Shown: piece by piece, positions 1 to 9,642 of the stretch | Layout: every line of letters begins with the position of its first letter | How positions within the stretch are numbered: the first letter of the stretch is position 1 | Source: an uncultured Actinomycetes bacterium | GTDB lineage: Bacteria > Actinomycetota > Thermoleophilia > Gaiellales > Gaiellaceae | Direction: 5' to 3' | DNA: 31,136 nucleotides | NCBI GenBank assembly: GCA_903930195.1 | Contig: CAIYXH010000247.1 | Location: forward strand, 1 to 31,136 | Notes under the pieces: model-generated | What the model was told of the DNA's origin: nothing | What the model saw: only the letters and a program-made list of their open reading frames with translations | The model's database searches: none | Position numbers and translations under genes: made by a program

Positions 1-1055
1 AGGTGGACGTCGGCATTTGGGCCGATCACCGCGATCCGGCTGACCGTGCCCGGGCGGATCGGGAGGACGGGCGAGCCAGCCGGGTCGTCGGCACCGCTCG
101 GCAAGGGGTCGTTCTTGAGCAGCACGACCGCCTGTTGCGCCGCTCGACGCAACACCTGGCGGTGTTCGGGCACATCGAGCGACTCCTCGGCACCGAGTTC
201 CTCGCTGTCGAGCACGCCGAGTCGCTCCATCACCCCGAGGAGCCGGCGGAGCTTGTCGTCGAGATCGGATTCCAGCGCCTCGCCGGAGCGGATCGCGTCA
301 GCGAGTTGTGGGCCGAGGAAGACCGCTGGGCCGGGCATTTCGAGATCCACACCGTGGCGGGCGGTGGCCGTGGTGGACTTGGTGCCCCACCAGTCCGAGA
401 TCATGAATCCGTCGAAGCCCCACTCGGCGAGCACGGAGGCGAGCTGATCGTGTTCGGCACAGTACGTTCCGTTGAGCCGGTTGTACGCCGCCATCACCGA
501 CAGCGTTCCCGCACGGCGGACCGCCATCTCGAACGGCAGGAGGTACAGCTCACGGAGCGTCCGCTCGTCGAGTTCGGAGCTGATCGTATGGCGTTCGAAC
601 TCGCTCTCATTGGCCACGAAGTGCTTGATGGCGCAGCCCACGCCGGTCGACTGGACACCCTCGACGTAGGCGACCGCGAGTTCGCCGGTGAGCACCGGGT
701 CCTCCGACAAGCACTCGAAATTCCTTCCGGCCAGCGGGGAACGATGGAGGTTCACCGTCGGGGCGAGGAGGAGGTCGGACCGCTTCGAGCGCGCCTCCTC
801 GCCGAGCACCCTGCCCACCTCTGCAACCAGCTCGGTGTTCCACGTGGCGCCGAGCGCCGTTCCGCACGGCGCACAGGCAGACGTCGTTCCGGTCCACGAC
901 GCCCCGCGGGCGCCGTTGGGTCCGTCGGTCACCTTCAATCCCCGAACACCGACCCGGTCGCATCCGATGGCGTGCCACATGTCGATTCCACCGGTCATGG
1001 CGGCCTTCTCGTCGAGGCTCATCGTCGCGATCAGCCGCTCAACTCGTTCGGTCAT
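1..1055 (-). CDS. Glycoside hydrolase family 3 beta-glucosidase-like enzyme, partial (C-terminus beyond left edge)
   Basis: Hydrolase of terminal beta-linked sugars from oligosaccharides or glycosides. About 351 codons are present and the frame stays open to base 1. The N-terminal barrel domain shows KVTDGPNGAR (res 41-50), the KHF motif (144-146) and GFMISDWWG with the nucleophile Asp at about 221. The start of the second domain is recognisable by VVLLKND and VIGPNAD near the left edge. No signal peptide is visible, so it is probably cytoplasmic. The ATG at 1055 is chosen because GAGGTGG lies just upstream; an in-frame GTG sits 9 nt further out. The gene is divergent from guaB across 122 bp. 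Codon choice (more GGA and GAA) looks a little unlike the rest of the window. Substrate cannot be told from this fragment. Confidence 0.88.
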   Translation of the reverse strand, partial: MTERVERLIATMSLDEKAAMTGGIDMWHAIGCDRVGVRGLKVTDGPNGARGASWTGTTSACAPCGTALGATWNTELVAEVGRVLGEEARSKRSDLLLAPTVNLHRSPLAGRNFECLSEDPVLTGELAVAYVEGVQSTGVGCAIKHFVANESEFERHTISSELDERTLRELYLLPFEMAVRRAGTLSVMAAYNRLNGTYCAEHDQLASVLAEWGFDGFMISDWWGTKSTTATARHGVDLEMPGPAVFLGPQLADAIRSGEALESDLDDKLRRLLGVMERLGVLDSEELGAEESLDVPEHRQVLRRAAQQAVVLLKNDPLPSGADDPAGSPVLPIRPGTVSRIAVIGPNADVH

Positions 1056-1166
1056 GGCGTCCACCTCGGCGCTCGTATGCGACGTCGTTGCGACGCCGGT
1101 TCTGACCGCGCGACGTTACATCGACACCCTCGGATCACCGGGTTCCGCGGGGGGTCGAGCGGGCGA

Positions 1167-1172
1167 TAGGCT
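1167..1172 (+). promoter_or_regulatory. Putative -10 element (TAGGCT) of guaB
   Basis: TAGGCT ends 5 nt before the guaB ATG, so transcription would begin at or next to the start codon (leaderless mRNA). No good -35 hexamer is evident. Inference from position and from the same arrangement at many other genes here. Confidence 0.45.
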
Positions 1173-1177
1173 GCGGC

Positions 1178-2685
1178 ATGGCTCAGCTCCCCGAAGAATC
1201 ACTCGGTGGTGATCCCGAGTTCACCGCCCGGTTCGGCCGTCTCGGCCTCACGTTCGACGACGTGCTGCTGTTACCCGCGGAGTCCGCGGTGCTGCCGCAC
1301 GAGTGCGACACCTCGGCCTGGTTCACCCCTGATATCCGGTTGGCCGTGCCGCTGGTATCCGCTGCGATGGATACCGTGACCGAGGCACGAATGGCGATCG
1401 CTCTGGCCCGCCTCGGCGGGATCGGCGTGATCCACCGGAACCTCTCGCCGGAGGATCAGGCCATCGAGGTCGATCGCGTCAAGCGCTCGGAGTCGGGGAT
1501 GATCACCGACCCCGTCACGCTGCGGCCCCACCAACGGGTGCAGGAAGCGCTGGACCTCATGGCCCACTTCCACATCTCGGGAATCCCGATCACCGACGAC
1601 ACCAACCGTCTCGTCGGCATTCTGACGAACCGCGACCTCCGCTTCGAGAAGGACACGCGCCTGTCGGTCTCGTCGGTCATGACCTCCGAGGGCCTTGTCA
1701 CCGCACCGGTCGGCACGACGCTCGGCGAGGCCGAGAGCCTCCTGCATCAGCACCGCATCGAGAAGCTCCCGGTCGTCGACGGCGCCGGCGTGCTCAAGGG
1801 TCTGATCACCGTCAAGGACATCCAGAAGCGGATCGAGTTCCCGCGCTCGACGAAGGACCAGCACGGCCGGCTGCGCGTGGGCGCGGCCGTCGGTGTCGGC
1901 CCCGACGCCTTCGAGCGCGCCGAGGCACTCGTCGCCGCCGGCGTCGACGTGCTCGTCGTCGACACCGCCCATGGGCACTCGTCGGGCGTCGTCGAGATGG
2001 TCGCGCGCGTGAAGGGGATCTCCGGCGAGTTCGAGGTGATCGCCGGCAACATCGCGACGGGCGCTGCGGCCGAGGCGTTGATCGACGCCGGCGCGGATGC
2101 CGTCAAGACGGGCGTCGGGCCCGGCTCGATCTGCACGACCCGCATCGTCGCCGGCGTCGGGGTGCCGCAGATCACGGCTGTCTTCGACGTGGCCGAGGCC
2201 GCTGCGCGCCACGGCGTGCCGGTCATCTGCGACGGCGGCATCGTCTCCTCCGGTGACGTTGCCAAGGCGATCGCAGCAGGCGCCGACTCCGTGATGCTCG
2301 GCTCGATGCTCGCCGGCACCGACGAGTCGCCGGGCGACGTCGTCTTCGCAGGCGGTGAGCGCTACAAGGAGTATCGCGGCATGGGCTCGCTCGGCGCGAT
2401 GCGCGCCCGCGGCTTCGGCAAGGATCGCTACTTCCAGGGCGATGTCGAGGACGTCGAGAAGCTGATCCCCGAAGGCATCGAGGGCCGTGTCACCTACAAG
2501 GGCCCCCTCGCCGCCGTCGTCCACCAGATCGTCGGCGGCCTCCGCCAGGCGATGGGCTACTGCGGCGCCTCGACCGCCGAGGCGCTCAAAGAGGCCCAGT
2601 TCGTCCGGATCACCGGCGCCGGCCTCCGCGAGTCGCATCCGCACGACATCACGATCACCAAGGACGCGCCCAATTACCGTCGTAG

Positions 2686-2689
<4 letters not shown>
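1178..2689 (+). CDS. guaB: Inosine-5'-monophosphate dehydrogenase
   Basis: Oxidises IMP to XMP with NAD+, the committed step of GMP synthesis, in the cytoplasm. The protein has 503 residues, the usual bacterial length. It opens with LTFDDVLLLPAESAVLP, carries a CBS-domain pair (about 95-215), then the catalytic loop GPGSICTTR with the active-site Cys at 319, the phosphate-binding SDG-type segment (CDGGI), and the flap region YRGMGSLGAM. The ATG follows a -10-like TAGGCT. Its stop overlaps the guaA TTG start (TTGA, 4 nt), so guaB and guaA form one translationally coupled operon. Codon 32 (1271-1273) is TTA, the only in-frame TTA I found in the window. Confidence 0.97.
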
Positions 2690-4275
<1,586 letters not shown>

Positions 4276-4276
4276 C

Positions 4277-4765
4277 GTGCTGCGTCGCGCCTGCATCGTC
4301 GTCGCCCTCGCTGCGCTGACGCTGCTCGCGCCGTCAGTCGAGGCCGACGCGGCCGGGAGTGCGCTGACGGTCGTGGTCACCTCGATCTCGAAGACCTACA
4401 CGACCCACGATGTCGCACCGAAGGGAACGAGCAAGGGCGACACGGTCGTCTTCCACGACACGCTCCTGAACGTGAAGCAGCAGTTCGGGGAGCAGGCGGG
4501 TGCGACGGTCGGCACCGACAGCGGCACGATGACCTATACGAGCACCCATACAGCGCGGCTCGTGGGGAAGGCGGTGCTGCCGGGCGGCACGCTGCGGATC
4601 TCCGGGCCGGTGACGGCCTACGGCGACGGGTCGATCTCGGCTCCGGTCATCGGCGGCACCGGGCGCTACGACGGCGTCACGGGGATGCTCGTCGTCGCGA
4701 AGGGCACGGCGACGCGGGCGAAGAACACCTATGTACTTGCAGTCTCGACTGAGCCCGTTGCCTAG
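4277..4765 (+). CDS. Secreted allene-oxide-cyclase/dirigent-like barrel protein (paralogue 1)
   Basis: Exported protein of 162 residues and unknown function. A typical signal peptide (positively charged start, hydrophobic stretch, Ala-rich cleavage region near res 23-26) precedes a beta-rich domain. The motif GGTGRYDGVTG near the C-terminus and the early GDTVVFHD segment resemble the small beta-barrel shared by plant allene oxide cyclases and dirigent proteins and by many bacterial secreted proteins. The GTG start lies one base after the guaA stop, so it is probably read as the tail of the guaBA transcript. It aligns along its length with the next gene. No catalytic residue can be assigned. 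Confidence 0.75.
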   Translation: MLRRACIVVALAALTLLAPSVEADAAGSALTVVVTSISKTYTTHDVAPKGTSKGDTVVFHDTLLNVKQQFGEQAGATVGTDSGTMTYTSTHTARLVGKAVLPGGTLRISGPVTAYGDGSISAPVIGGTGRYDGVTGMLVVAKGTATRAKNTYVLAVSTEPVA

Positions 4766-4789
4766 GCAACCGGCGTTTGCTCGGGCACA

Positions 4790-5302
4790 ATGGCGCGCAC
4801 GATGGGTCGGAGGCTTGCAGCAGTCGGCATCGCGCTCGTGGCGCTCGCGCTTCCCGGGTCTGCCTTCGCGGGGTCGGTGACGCTGCGCCTCGAGTCGGTC
4901 ACGACCGTGACGCAGGCGCACGACCGCAAGCCCGTCGGCGTCGCGAACAAGGGCGACAGCATCGACTTCAAGGACCTGCTCGAGAACAAGGTGACCCAGC
5001 TCGGCAAGAAGAGCGGCGTCCCGGTCGGCTACGACGTCGGCACGGTCACCTACACGAGCGCGAATCACCAGCAGTTGAAGGTGAAGGCGACGTTCCCGGG
5101 GCTCGGCACGATCACCTACGGCGGTGCGATGGACGCGAGCGCGAGCGGCGACTCGGTCATGGCGATCACCGGGGGCACGGGCATCTTCAAGGGCGCCAAG
5201 GGGACGGTCACGATCGGCACCGGCACGAACAAGGCGCCGAACACCTACCGTGTGACGGTGCCCGGCACGTTGAAGCTGAAGAGCGGCCTGCCTCTGGCCT
5301 AG
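4790..5302 (+). CDS. Secreted allene-oxide-cyclase/dirigent-like barrel protein (paralogue 2)
   Basis: Exported protein of 170 residues, a tandem paralogue of the gene ending 24 nt upstream. Shared landmarks are the signal peptide, the KGDS/KGDT segment followed by a phenylalanine-Asp pair, VGTDSGT/VGYDVGT followed by (M/V)TYTS, and GGTG(R/I)(Y/F). The start is ATG 4790; ATG 4802 is also possible and still leaves a signal peptide. A function outside the cytoplasm is inferred from the signal peptide only. Ligand-binding and scaffold roles are both possible for this fold. Confidence 0.75.
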   Translation: MARTMGRRLAAVGIALVALALPGSAFAGSVTLRLESVTTVTQAHDRKPVGVANKGDSIDFKDLLENKVTQLGKKSGVPVGYDVGTVTYTSANHQQLKVKATFPGLGTITYGGAMDASASGDSVMAITGGTGIFKGAKGTVTIGTGTNKAPNTYRVTVPGTLKLKSGLPLA

Positions 5303-5332
5303 TGGTCGGCTGCGGGACCCGAACGGTCTTGC

Positions 5333-5397
5333 TACCATCCCTCGCCGGCGGACATAGAGTTCGCCCTCTTTCTGTCTGAGCACATCCTTTCAAGACC
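5333..5397 (+). promoter_or_regulatory. rplM promoter and leader region
   Basis: Two -10-like hexamers precede rplM: TACCAT (5333-5338) and TAGAGT (5355-5360). A TTGCTA (5329-5334) could serve the second with a long 20-bp spacer. Either gives a 5' leader of about 30-50 nt before the TTG start. No clear Shine-Dalgarno is present; the start lies in a short direct repeat AAGACC-TTG-AAGACC. An L13-type autoregulatory leader is possible but not demonstrable. Confidence 0.35.
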
Positions 5398-5820
5398 TTG
5401 AAGACCTACAGCGCAAAGCCGGGCGAACTTCGCCGTGAGTGGTATGTCGTCGATGCCGACGGCCTGACCCTGGGTCGCCTCGCGACGCAGATCGCCGACC
5501 GCCTGCGCGGTAAGGGCAAGCCGCAGTTCACGCCCCATGTGGACACCGGCGACTTCGTGGTCGTGGTCAACGCCGAGAAGATCGCGGTGACCGGCAACAA
5601 GCTCGAGCAGAAGATGTACCACCGCCACTCCGGGTATCCCGGCGGTCTGCGGAGCCGGACGCTGCGCGAGCAGCTCGACCGGCGCCCGACCGAGGTGCTG
5701 CGCAAGGCCGTCAAGGGCATGCTGCCCCGCAACCGGCTTGGACGCGCCCAGATCACGAAGCTGAAGATCTACGCAGGTCCCGAGCATCCCCACGAGGCGC
5801 AGGCGCCGAAGCCCTTCTGA
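5398..5820 (+). CDS. rplM: 50S ribosomal protein L13
   Basis: Early-assembly protein of the large ribosomal subunit. It has 140 residues and begins MKTYSAKPGE. It contains the conserved core DGLTLGRLATQIADRLRGK, the HxSGYPGG segment (YHRHSGYPGG) and GMLPRNRLGR. The TTG at 5398 gives the expected N-terminus and no ATG or GTG fits better. The stop overlaps the rpsI ATG by one base (TGATG), the usual L13-S9 coupling. Confidence 0.97.
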   Translation: MKTYSAKPGELRREWYVVDADGLTLGRLATQIADRLRGKGKPQFTPHVDTGDFVVVVNAEKIAVTGNKLEQKMYHRHSGYPGGLRSRTLREQLDRRPTEVLRKAVKGMLPRNRLGRAQITKLKIYAGPEHPHEAQAPKPF

Positions 5821-6215
5821 TGTCGGCCATCGCTCAATACCTCGGTACCGGGAAGCGCAAGACGTCCGTCGCGCGCGTGATCCTGCGTCCCGGCAACGGC
5901 AAGACCTGGGTCAACGGCAAGGAGCTCGCGGCGTACTTCCCGCGTGCCACCCACCAGAAGATGATCCTGTCGCCGCTGGATATGACGGAGCTCACCTCGC
6001 AGTACGACCTGCGCGTGCGCGTCCACGGCGGCGGCCCGTCCGGCCAGGCCGGCGCGGTGCGCCATGGCATCGCCCGCGCGCTCGTCGAGATCAACGAGGA
6101 CTACCGCGTGCCGCTCAAGCGGCAGGGCTTCCTGACCCGCGACGCCCGCCAGGTCGAGCGCAAGAAGGCCGGTCTCCACAAGGCCCGCAAGGCCCCGCAG
6201 TTCTCGAAGCGCTAG
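5820..6215 (+). CDS. rpsI: 30S ribosomal protein S9
   Basis: Small-subunit protein whose C-terminal tail reaches the P-site tRNA. It has 131 residues. The N-terminus YLGTGKRKTSVARV, the central GGGPSGQAGAVRHGIARAL and the basic tail ending in APQFSKR are diagnostic. The terminal Arg that contacts tRNA is present. Translation is coupled to rplM. A strong intrinsic terminator follows after 26 bases. Confidence 0.97.
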   Translation: MSAIAQYLGTGKRKTSVARVILRPGNGKTWVNGKELAAYFPRATHQKMILSPLDMTELTSQYDLRVRVHGGGPSGQAGAVRHGIARALVEINEDYRVPLKRQGFLTRDARQVERKKAGLHKARKAPQFSKR

Positions 6216-6241
6216 TTCGCTCGAGCTGCCGCCAGTCTGTC

Positions 6242-6274
6242 AAGGACAGGGCATCGGCCCTGTCCTTTTTTTTT
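6242..6274 (+). terminator. Intrinsic terminator of the rplM-rpsI operon
   Basis: An 11-bp perfect stem (arms 6242-6252 and 6257-6267, loop ATCG) runs directly into nine Ts (6266-6274). The arm sequence GGACAGGGC/GCCCTGTCC is the same core found in the dispersed hairpin repeats elsewhere in the window. Confidence 0.92.
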
Positions 6275-6277
6275 GGG

Positions 6278-6319
6278 CGAAGGTCGGGACAGGCCCCTTC
6301 GGGGACAGCCCCTGAACGC
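6278..6319 (+). repeat. Dispersed palindromic repeat, copy 1
   Basis: A unit of about 42 nt, CGAAGGTCGGGACAGG... through ...CCCCTGAACGC, with an inner hairpin CCCC-TTC-GGGG. Nearly the same unit recurs inverted at 19470-19510 and in variant form at 19527-19570 and 27984-28026. It lies between rpsI and the DHFR-like gene. The rest of 6216-6402 holds only the terminator and the next hairpin. Confidence 0.75.
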
Positions 6320-6373
6320 AGCCCGGCGGAGCTCCAGCGTCTCACCTCCCGTCTGACCCGTCCTGCATTGCGT

Positions 6374-6399
6374 CGGGACAGGACTTCAGCCCTGTCCCG
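6374..6399. repeat. Dispersed hairpin repeat, copy 2 (terminator-like)
   Basis: Perfect 9-bp arms CGGGACAGG and CCTGTCCCG around an 8-nt loop, followed by GTTTT. It resembles a terminator but sits only 21 bases upstream of a start codon, so it may block readthrough from rpsI rather than end a gene. Confidence 0.7.
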
Positions 6400-6420
6400 G
6401 TTTTGCTACCCATCACGCAG

Positions 6421-6984
6421 ATGCGCGAGCTGATCGTCACCGCGTTCGTCTCGCTCGACGGCGTCATGGAGGCGCCCGGCGGCGAGGCCGGCTACGCGCA
6501 CGCGGGCTGGGTCATGCCGCTCTTCAGCGACGAGCTCGGCGCGTACAAGCTCGAGGAGCAGTTGGCAGCCGAGGTGCTCCTGCTCGGGCGGGCGACCTAT
6601 GAGAGCTTCTACGGAGCCTGGCCCGGTCGCGACGATCCGATGGCGGACAAGATCAACACGATGCGCAAGCTCGTCGCCTCGACGACGCTCGACTCCTCCA
6701 ACTGGCACGACACGACGATGATCGGCGATGACGTAGACGGCGCGATCCGCGCGGTCAAGGCCGAGGACGGCGGACCGGTCCTCGTGGCGGGAAGCCGCTC
6801 GGTGGTGCACGCGCTGCTCGCCGCCGGGCTCGTCGACCGGGTCAACCTCCAGGTCTTCCCGGTGCTGCTCGGCAGCGGCGCGCGGTTCTACCCCGACACG
6901 CTCGACCCGACGCGGCTCGAGCTGCTCGACTCGCGCGCCGTCAAGAACGGCGTCGTGCTGCAGAGCTACCGCGTCCTCGCATGA
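6421..6984 (+). CDS. Dihydrofolate reductase / RibD C-terminal-domain family protein
   Basis: Probable NADPH-dependent reductase of the RibD_C superfamily; substrate unknown. It has 187 residues from ATG 6421. The N-terminal strand RELIVTAFVSLDGVMEAPGG, the LLLGRATYESF segment (about 52-62), the VLVAGSRSVVHALLAAGLVDR nucleotide-binding stretch and VFPVLLGSGARFY are typical. An upstream TTG at 6403 would add six residues coded by the hairpin edge and is less likely. The stop overlaps the next start (ATGA), so the two genes are coupled. These proteins are often accessory and are not true folate enzymes. Confidence 0.85.
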   Translation: MRELIVTAFVSLDGVMEAPGGEAGYAHAGWVMPLFSDELGAYKLEEQLAAEVLLLGRATYESFYGAWPGRDDPMADKINTMRKLVASTTLDSSNWHDTTMIGDDVDGAIRAVKAEDGGPVLVAGSRSVVHALLAAGLVDRVNLQVFPVLLGSGARFYPDTLDPTRLELLDSRAVKNGVVLQSYRVLA

Positions 6985-7388
6985 GGTCGATGCTCGTCGC
7001 GGCGATCGTTGCTGCGACGCCTTTGGCGCACGCTGCTTTCGGTGCGACCCAGATCTCGCCCGCGAGTCGCTGCGCCGTCGCGTGGAATCGGGACGCAGGC
7101 GCGCCGCTGCTGGCGCGCGTCGCCCGGACCCACGCGCGGGCAGCCCGTGTCGACGCGCACGTCACGGTGACGCAGGACGAATGGACGCAGGCCGGGGTGA
7201 TCAGCGAGACGAGCGGTCCAGGCTGCGGTATCGACTTCGCCCTCGCGAATGGGCGGGCCATCGTGGCGTTCGGCGGGTGGGTCGGCCGGGACGCGATGGT
7301 CTGGCGGTCGCACGCGACGGTGCAGATGCTCGTGCGTTCGCTCAACGCCGACGTTCATGCCGATGGCACTGTCGGCTTTCACGGCTGA
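6981..7388 (+). CDS. Small secreted protein of unknown function
   Basis: I do not recognise the family. It has 135 residues with an N-terminal signal peptide (res 1 to about 22, ending in ...HAAFGA). Two cysteines (about 31 and 82) in the mature part could form a disulphide. The mature protein has WTQAG and a Gly/Trp-containing C-terminal half but no clear catalytic motif. The ATG overlaps the preceding stop by 4 nt. It is convergent with the TetR gene, with one copy of the hairpin repeat between them. Confidence 0.65.
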   Translation: MRSMLVAAIVAATPLAHAAFGATQISPASRCAVAWNRDAGAPLLARVARTHARAARVDAHVTVTQDEWTQAGVISETSGPGCGIDFALANGRAIVAFGGWVGRDAMVWRSHATVQMLVRSLNADVHADGTVGFHG

Positions 7389-7410
7389 CGGCACCACCTG
7401 CGACAGAGAC

Positions 7411-7435
7411 CGGGACAGGCTTCAGCCCTGTCCCG
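7411..7435. repeat. Dispersed hairpin repeat, copy 3
   Basis: CGGGACAGGC-TTCA-GCCCTGTCCCG with a single bulge, followed by GAACGTCG, the same flank seen beside other copies. It lies between two convergent genes and can act as a terminator for either strand. Confidence 0.72.
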
Positions 7436-7445
7436 AACGTCGAAG

Positions 7446-8018
7446 CTAGCCGCGGTAGCGGAGGCCGTCGAGGGCCAGGTCGAGCAGACGATCCTTCTGG
7501 CCGGCGTCGGTCGTCGGGACGAGGGCGATCCCGGCGACGAGACGGACGATGTCGCCGAACTCGGCGTCGTCGCGGATCGCGTCCTCGCGTTTCGCCCGCT
7601 CGACGAGCGCGGTGCCCGCTTCGGTCAGCGTGGTGCGGCAGGTGAGCAGGACGTCGGAGTCGGGTGCCGTCTCGAGCAGCGCTTCGTTCAGCGCCTTCTT
7701 CGTCGCGGCGAAGCCGACATACTGGCGCAGCCACTGCGCGAGCGCCTCCCACGGCGGCGTGCCCGCGAGGTTGTCGGCAGCTGCTGCCATCGCGGTGATC
7801 TCGGTGGCGTAGACGGCTTCGAGCAGTGCCTGGCGGGTGGGGAAGTGGCGGTAGAGCGTGCCGATGCCGACACCGGCGCGCTCGGCGATGTCCTCGAGCG
7901 GCGCCGACGGGCTCTGCTCGGCGAAGGTCGCACGAGCCGCGTCGAGGAGCTTCTCGTAGTTGCGGCGTGCGTCGGCGCGCATCGGCTTCGCGGTGAGGAG
8001 GGTGTCGGTTTGGGTCAT
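7446..8018 (-). CDS. TetR-family transcriptional regulator of the divergent efflux pump
   Basis: DNA-binding repressor of 190 residues. The helix-turn-helix lies at about 36-60 (LEDIAERAGVGIGTLYRHFP), and the C-terminal ligand domain is of the kind found in many actinobacterial TetR regulators. It is divergent from a 14-TM MFS exporter, the classical layout in which repressor and pump share an intergenic operator; three regularly spaced inverted repeats lie there. The likely mode is release by a substrate of the pump; the ligand is unknown. The ATG at 8018 is preferred; Met13 is possible. Confidence 0.9.
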   Translation of the reverse strand: MTQTDTLLTAKPMRADARRNYEKLLDAARATFAEQSPSAPLEDIAERAGVGIGTLYRHFPTRQALLEAVYATEITAMAAAADNLAGTPPWEALAQWLRQYVGFAATKKALNEALLETAPDSDVLLTCRTTLTEAGTALVERAKREDAIRDDAEFGDIVRLVAGIALVPTTDAGQKDRLLDLALDGLRYRG

Positions 8019-8025
8019 CGTGATC

Positions 8026-8054
8026 TTGACAAGTGGAGGGCGCCTCCGTATAGT
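8026..8054 (+). promoter_or_regulatory. Consensus sigma-70 promoter of the MFS gene
   Basis: TTGACA (8026-8031), a 17-bp spacer and TATAGT (8049-8054): the best consensus promoter in the window. It predicts a start near 8061 and an 80-nt leader containing two operator copies and the Shine-Dalgarno GGAAGGAGG (8123-8131). Confidence 0.85.
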
Positions 8055-8093
8055 AACCGGAGGTTGGCTCCGGATGTTCTGGAGGCGACCTCC
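8035..8093. promoter_or_regulatory. Triple inverted-repeat operator for the TetR regulator
   Basis: Three copies of GGAGG-N3-(C/G)CTCC lie at 8035-8047, 8059-8071 and 8081-8093, spaced 24 and 22 bp, about two helical turns. The third extends to TGGAGGCGACCTCCA. The first fills the spacer between -35 and -10, so bound repressor would block RNA polymerase. Binding by the adjacent TetR protein is inferred. Confidence 0.75.
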
Positions 8094-8142
8094 ATTTTAG
8101 CTCAACTGCCAAAACGTTGCCCGGAAGGAGGCCTGCTTCTGC

Positions 8143-9639
8143 ATGCCTGAATCGCGCCCCAATCAAAACAAGCTCCTCGCCGTCGTCCTCACCAGCTACC
8201 TGATGATCGTCCTCGATCTCTCGATCGTGATCACCGCGCTCCCCAAGATCCACCAGTCGCTTGGCTTCTCGTCGACGGGGCTCTCCTGGATCCAGAACGC
8301 GTACACGCTCTCGTTCGGCGGCCTGCTGCTCCTCGGCGCGCGCGCCGGCGACCTGCTCGGCCGCCGCCGCATGTTCTCGATCGGCATCGGCATCTTCACC
8401 GTCGCCTCGCTTGCGGCCGGGCTTGCCCAGTCGCCGTCGTGGCTGATCGCGGCGCGCGTGATCCAGGGCGCCGGCGCTGCCATCGCCGCTCCCTCGACGC
8501 TCACGCTCCTGATGACCGGATTTCCGGAAGGCCCTGCTCGCACCCGGGCGGTCGCGTACTACGGCGCAGTCGCGGGCGGGGGCGGCAGCATCGGCCTCGT
8601 CCTCGGCGGCGTCCTCACCGACTGGCTCTCGTGGCGGTGGGGGCTCTTCCTCAACGTCCCGGTCGGCATCGCCCTCCTGATCGCGACCCCGCGCTACCTG
8701 CCGGAGACCGAGCGCCGCTCGGGCCACTTCGACCTCGCCGGTGCTGCGAGCTCCACGATCGGCATGACCTCGATCGTCTACGGCATCGTCCGCGCCGGGA
8801 ACGACGGCTGGACCAACGGCCTCACCCTCGTCTCGTTCGCCATCGGGCTGGTGCTTGTCGGCCTGTTCGTCGCGAACGAGCGCCGTGCGCTGCAGCCGAT
8901 CACCCCGCTGCGGCTCTTCGCGAGCCGGGAGCGGTCGGGTGCGCTCGTCGCCCGCGTCCTGTTCGTCGGGGCGATGTACGGGATGTTCTTCTTCTTCACG
9001 CAGTTCCTGCAGGGCGTGAAGGGCTACGACGCGCTCGAGGCCGGCGTTGCGTTCCTGCCGCTCTCGGCGGTGATGTTCGCCATGGTCTTCGTCGTCCCGC
9101 GGCTGATGGCGCTCCTCGGCCCTGTCCGGCTCCTGGGGCTCGGCGTCACGACGGCGTTGATCGGGATGGCGTGGCTCAGCCGCGTGCAGGCCGACAGCTC
9201 GTACCTCACCGGCATCGCGATCCCGTTCGCGATCCTCGGCATCGGTGCGGGGATGGCGTTCACGCCGCTCACCTCGTCCGGCGTCGCCGGGGTCGCCCCG
9301 GAGGATGCAGGCGCCGCGTCCGGCCTCGTCAACGTCGCTCATCAGGTGGGCGGCTCGCTTGGGCTCGGCGTGCTCGTGACCGTGTTCGCCGCCGCCGATC
9401 CCGCAGGGCTCGAGGGGCGGACGCTGCTCGCCCACCGGATCGCGACCGCGGTCTCGGCCGGTGCCGTGATGCTCTTCATCGCCCTCGCAGTGGTGCTGTT
9501 CGTCATCCGGCGTGCCGACGAAGCGCCGGAGCCCGCGACTGCGGTCGAGCCACGGCCCGTGCCGGAGCCGCTCCTGATCCCGCTCGAGCCCGTCACGGGG
9601 ATCGAGGAGGCGCTTGCCGAGGAGACCGCCCTCGTCTAG
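8143..9639 (+). CDS. MFS drug/metabolite exporter, DHA2 (EmrB/QacA) type
   Basis: Proton-coupled multidrug or metabolite exporter in the cytoplasmic membrane. It has 498 residues and a hydrophobicity pattern fitting 14 TM segments. Family motifs are LDLSIVITALP in TM1, the motif A loop GARAGDLLGRRR, the motif B-like LIAARVIQGAGAAIAAP and the antiporter motif C region (GGGGSIGLVLGG). The cytoplasmic C-terminal tail is Glu/Pro-rich. The ATG at 8143 has a strong SD 11 nt upstream, unlike most genes here. Control by the divergent TetR is strongly suggested by the operator. Substrate cannot be predicted. Confidence 0.93.
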   Translation: MPESRPNQNKLLAVVLTSYLMIVLDLSIVITALPKIHQSLGFSSTGLSWIQNAYTLSFGGLLLLGARAGDLLGRRRMFSIGIGIFTVASLAAGLAQSPSWLIAARVIQGAGAAIAAPSTLTLLMTGFPEGPARTRAVAYYGAVAGGGGSIGLVLGGVLTDWLSWRWGLFLNVPVGIALLIATPRYLPETERRSGHFDLAGAASSTIGMTSIVYGIVRAGNDGWTNGLTLVSFAIGLVLVGLFVANERRALQPITPLRLFASRERSGALVARVLFVGAMYGMFFFFTQFLQGVKGYDALEAGVAFLPLSAVMFAMVFVVPRLMALLGPVRLLGLGVTTALIGMAWLSRVQADSSYLTGIAIPFAILGIGAGMAFTPLTSSGVAGVAPEDAGAASGLVNVAHQVGGSLGLGVLVTVFAAADPAGLEGRTLLAHRIATAVSAGAVMLFIALAVVLFVIRRADEAPEPATAVEPRPVPEPLLIPLEPVTGIEEALAEETALV

Positions 9640-9642
9640 CGC

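Noticed and set aside
3..1169. Plus-strand frame of 388 codons at the left edge
   Set aside because: The minus strand encodes GH3 motifs (KHF, SDW) over the same span.
1056..1177. LacI-type operator between GH3 and guaB
   Set aside because: Only a short direct repeat (GCGACG twice, 11 bp apart) and no convincing dyad were seen.
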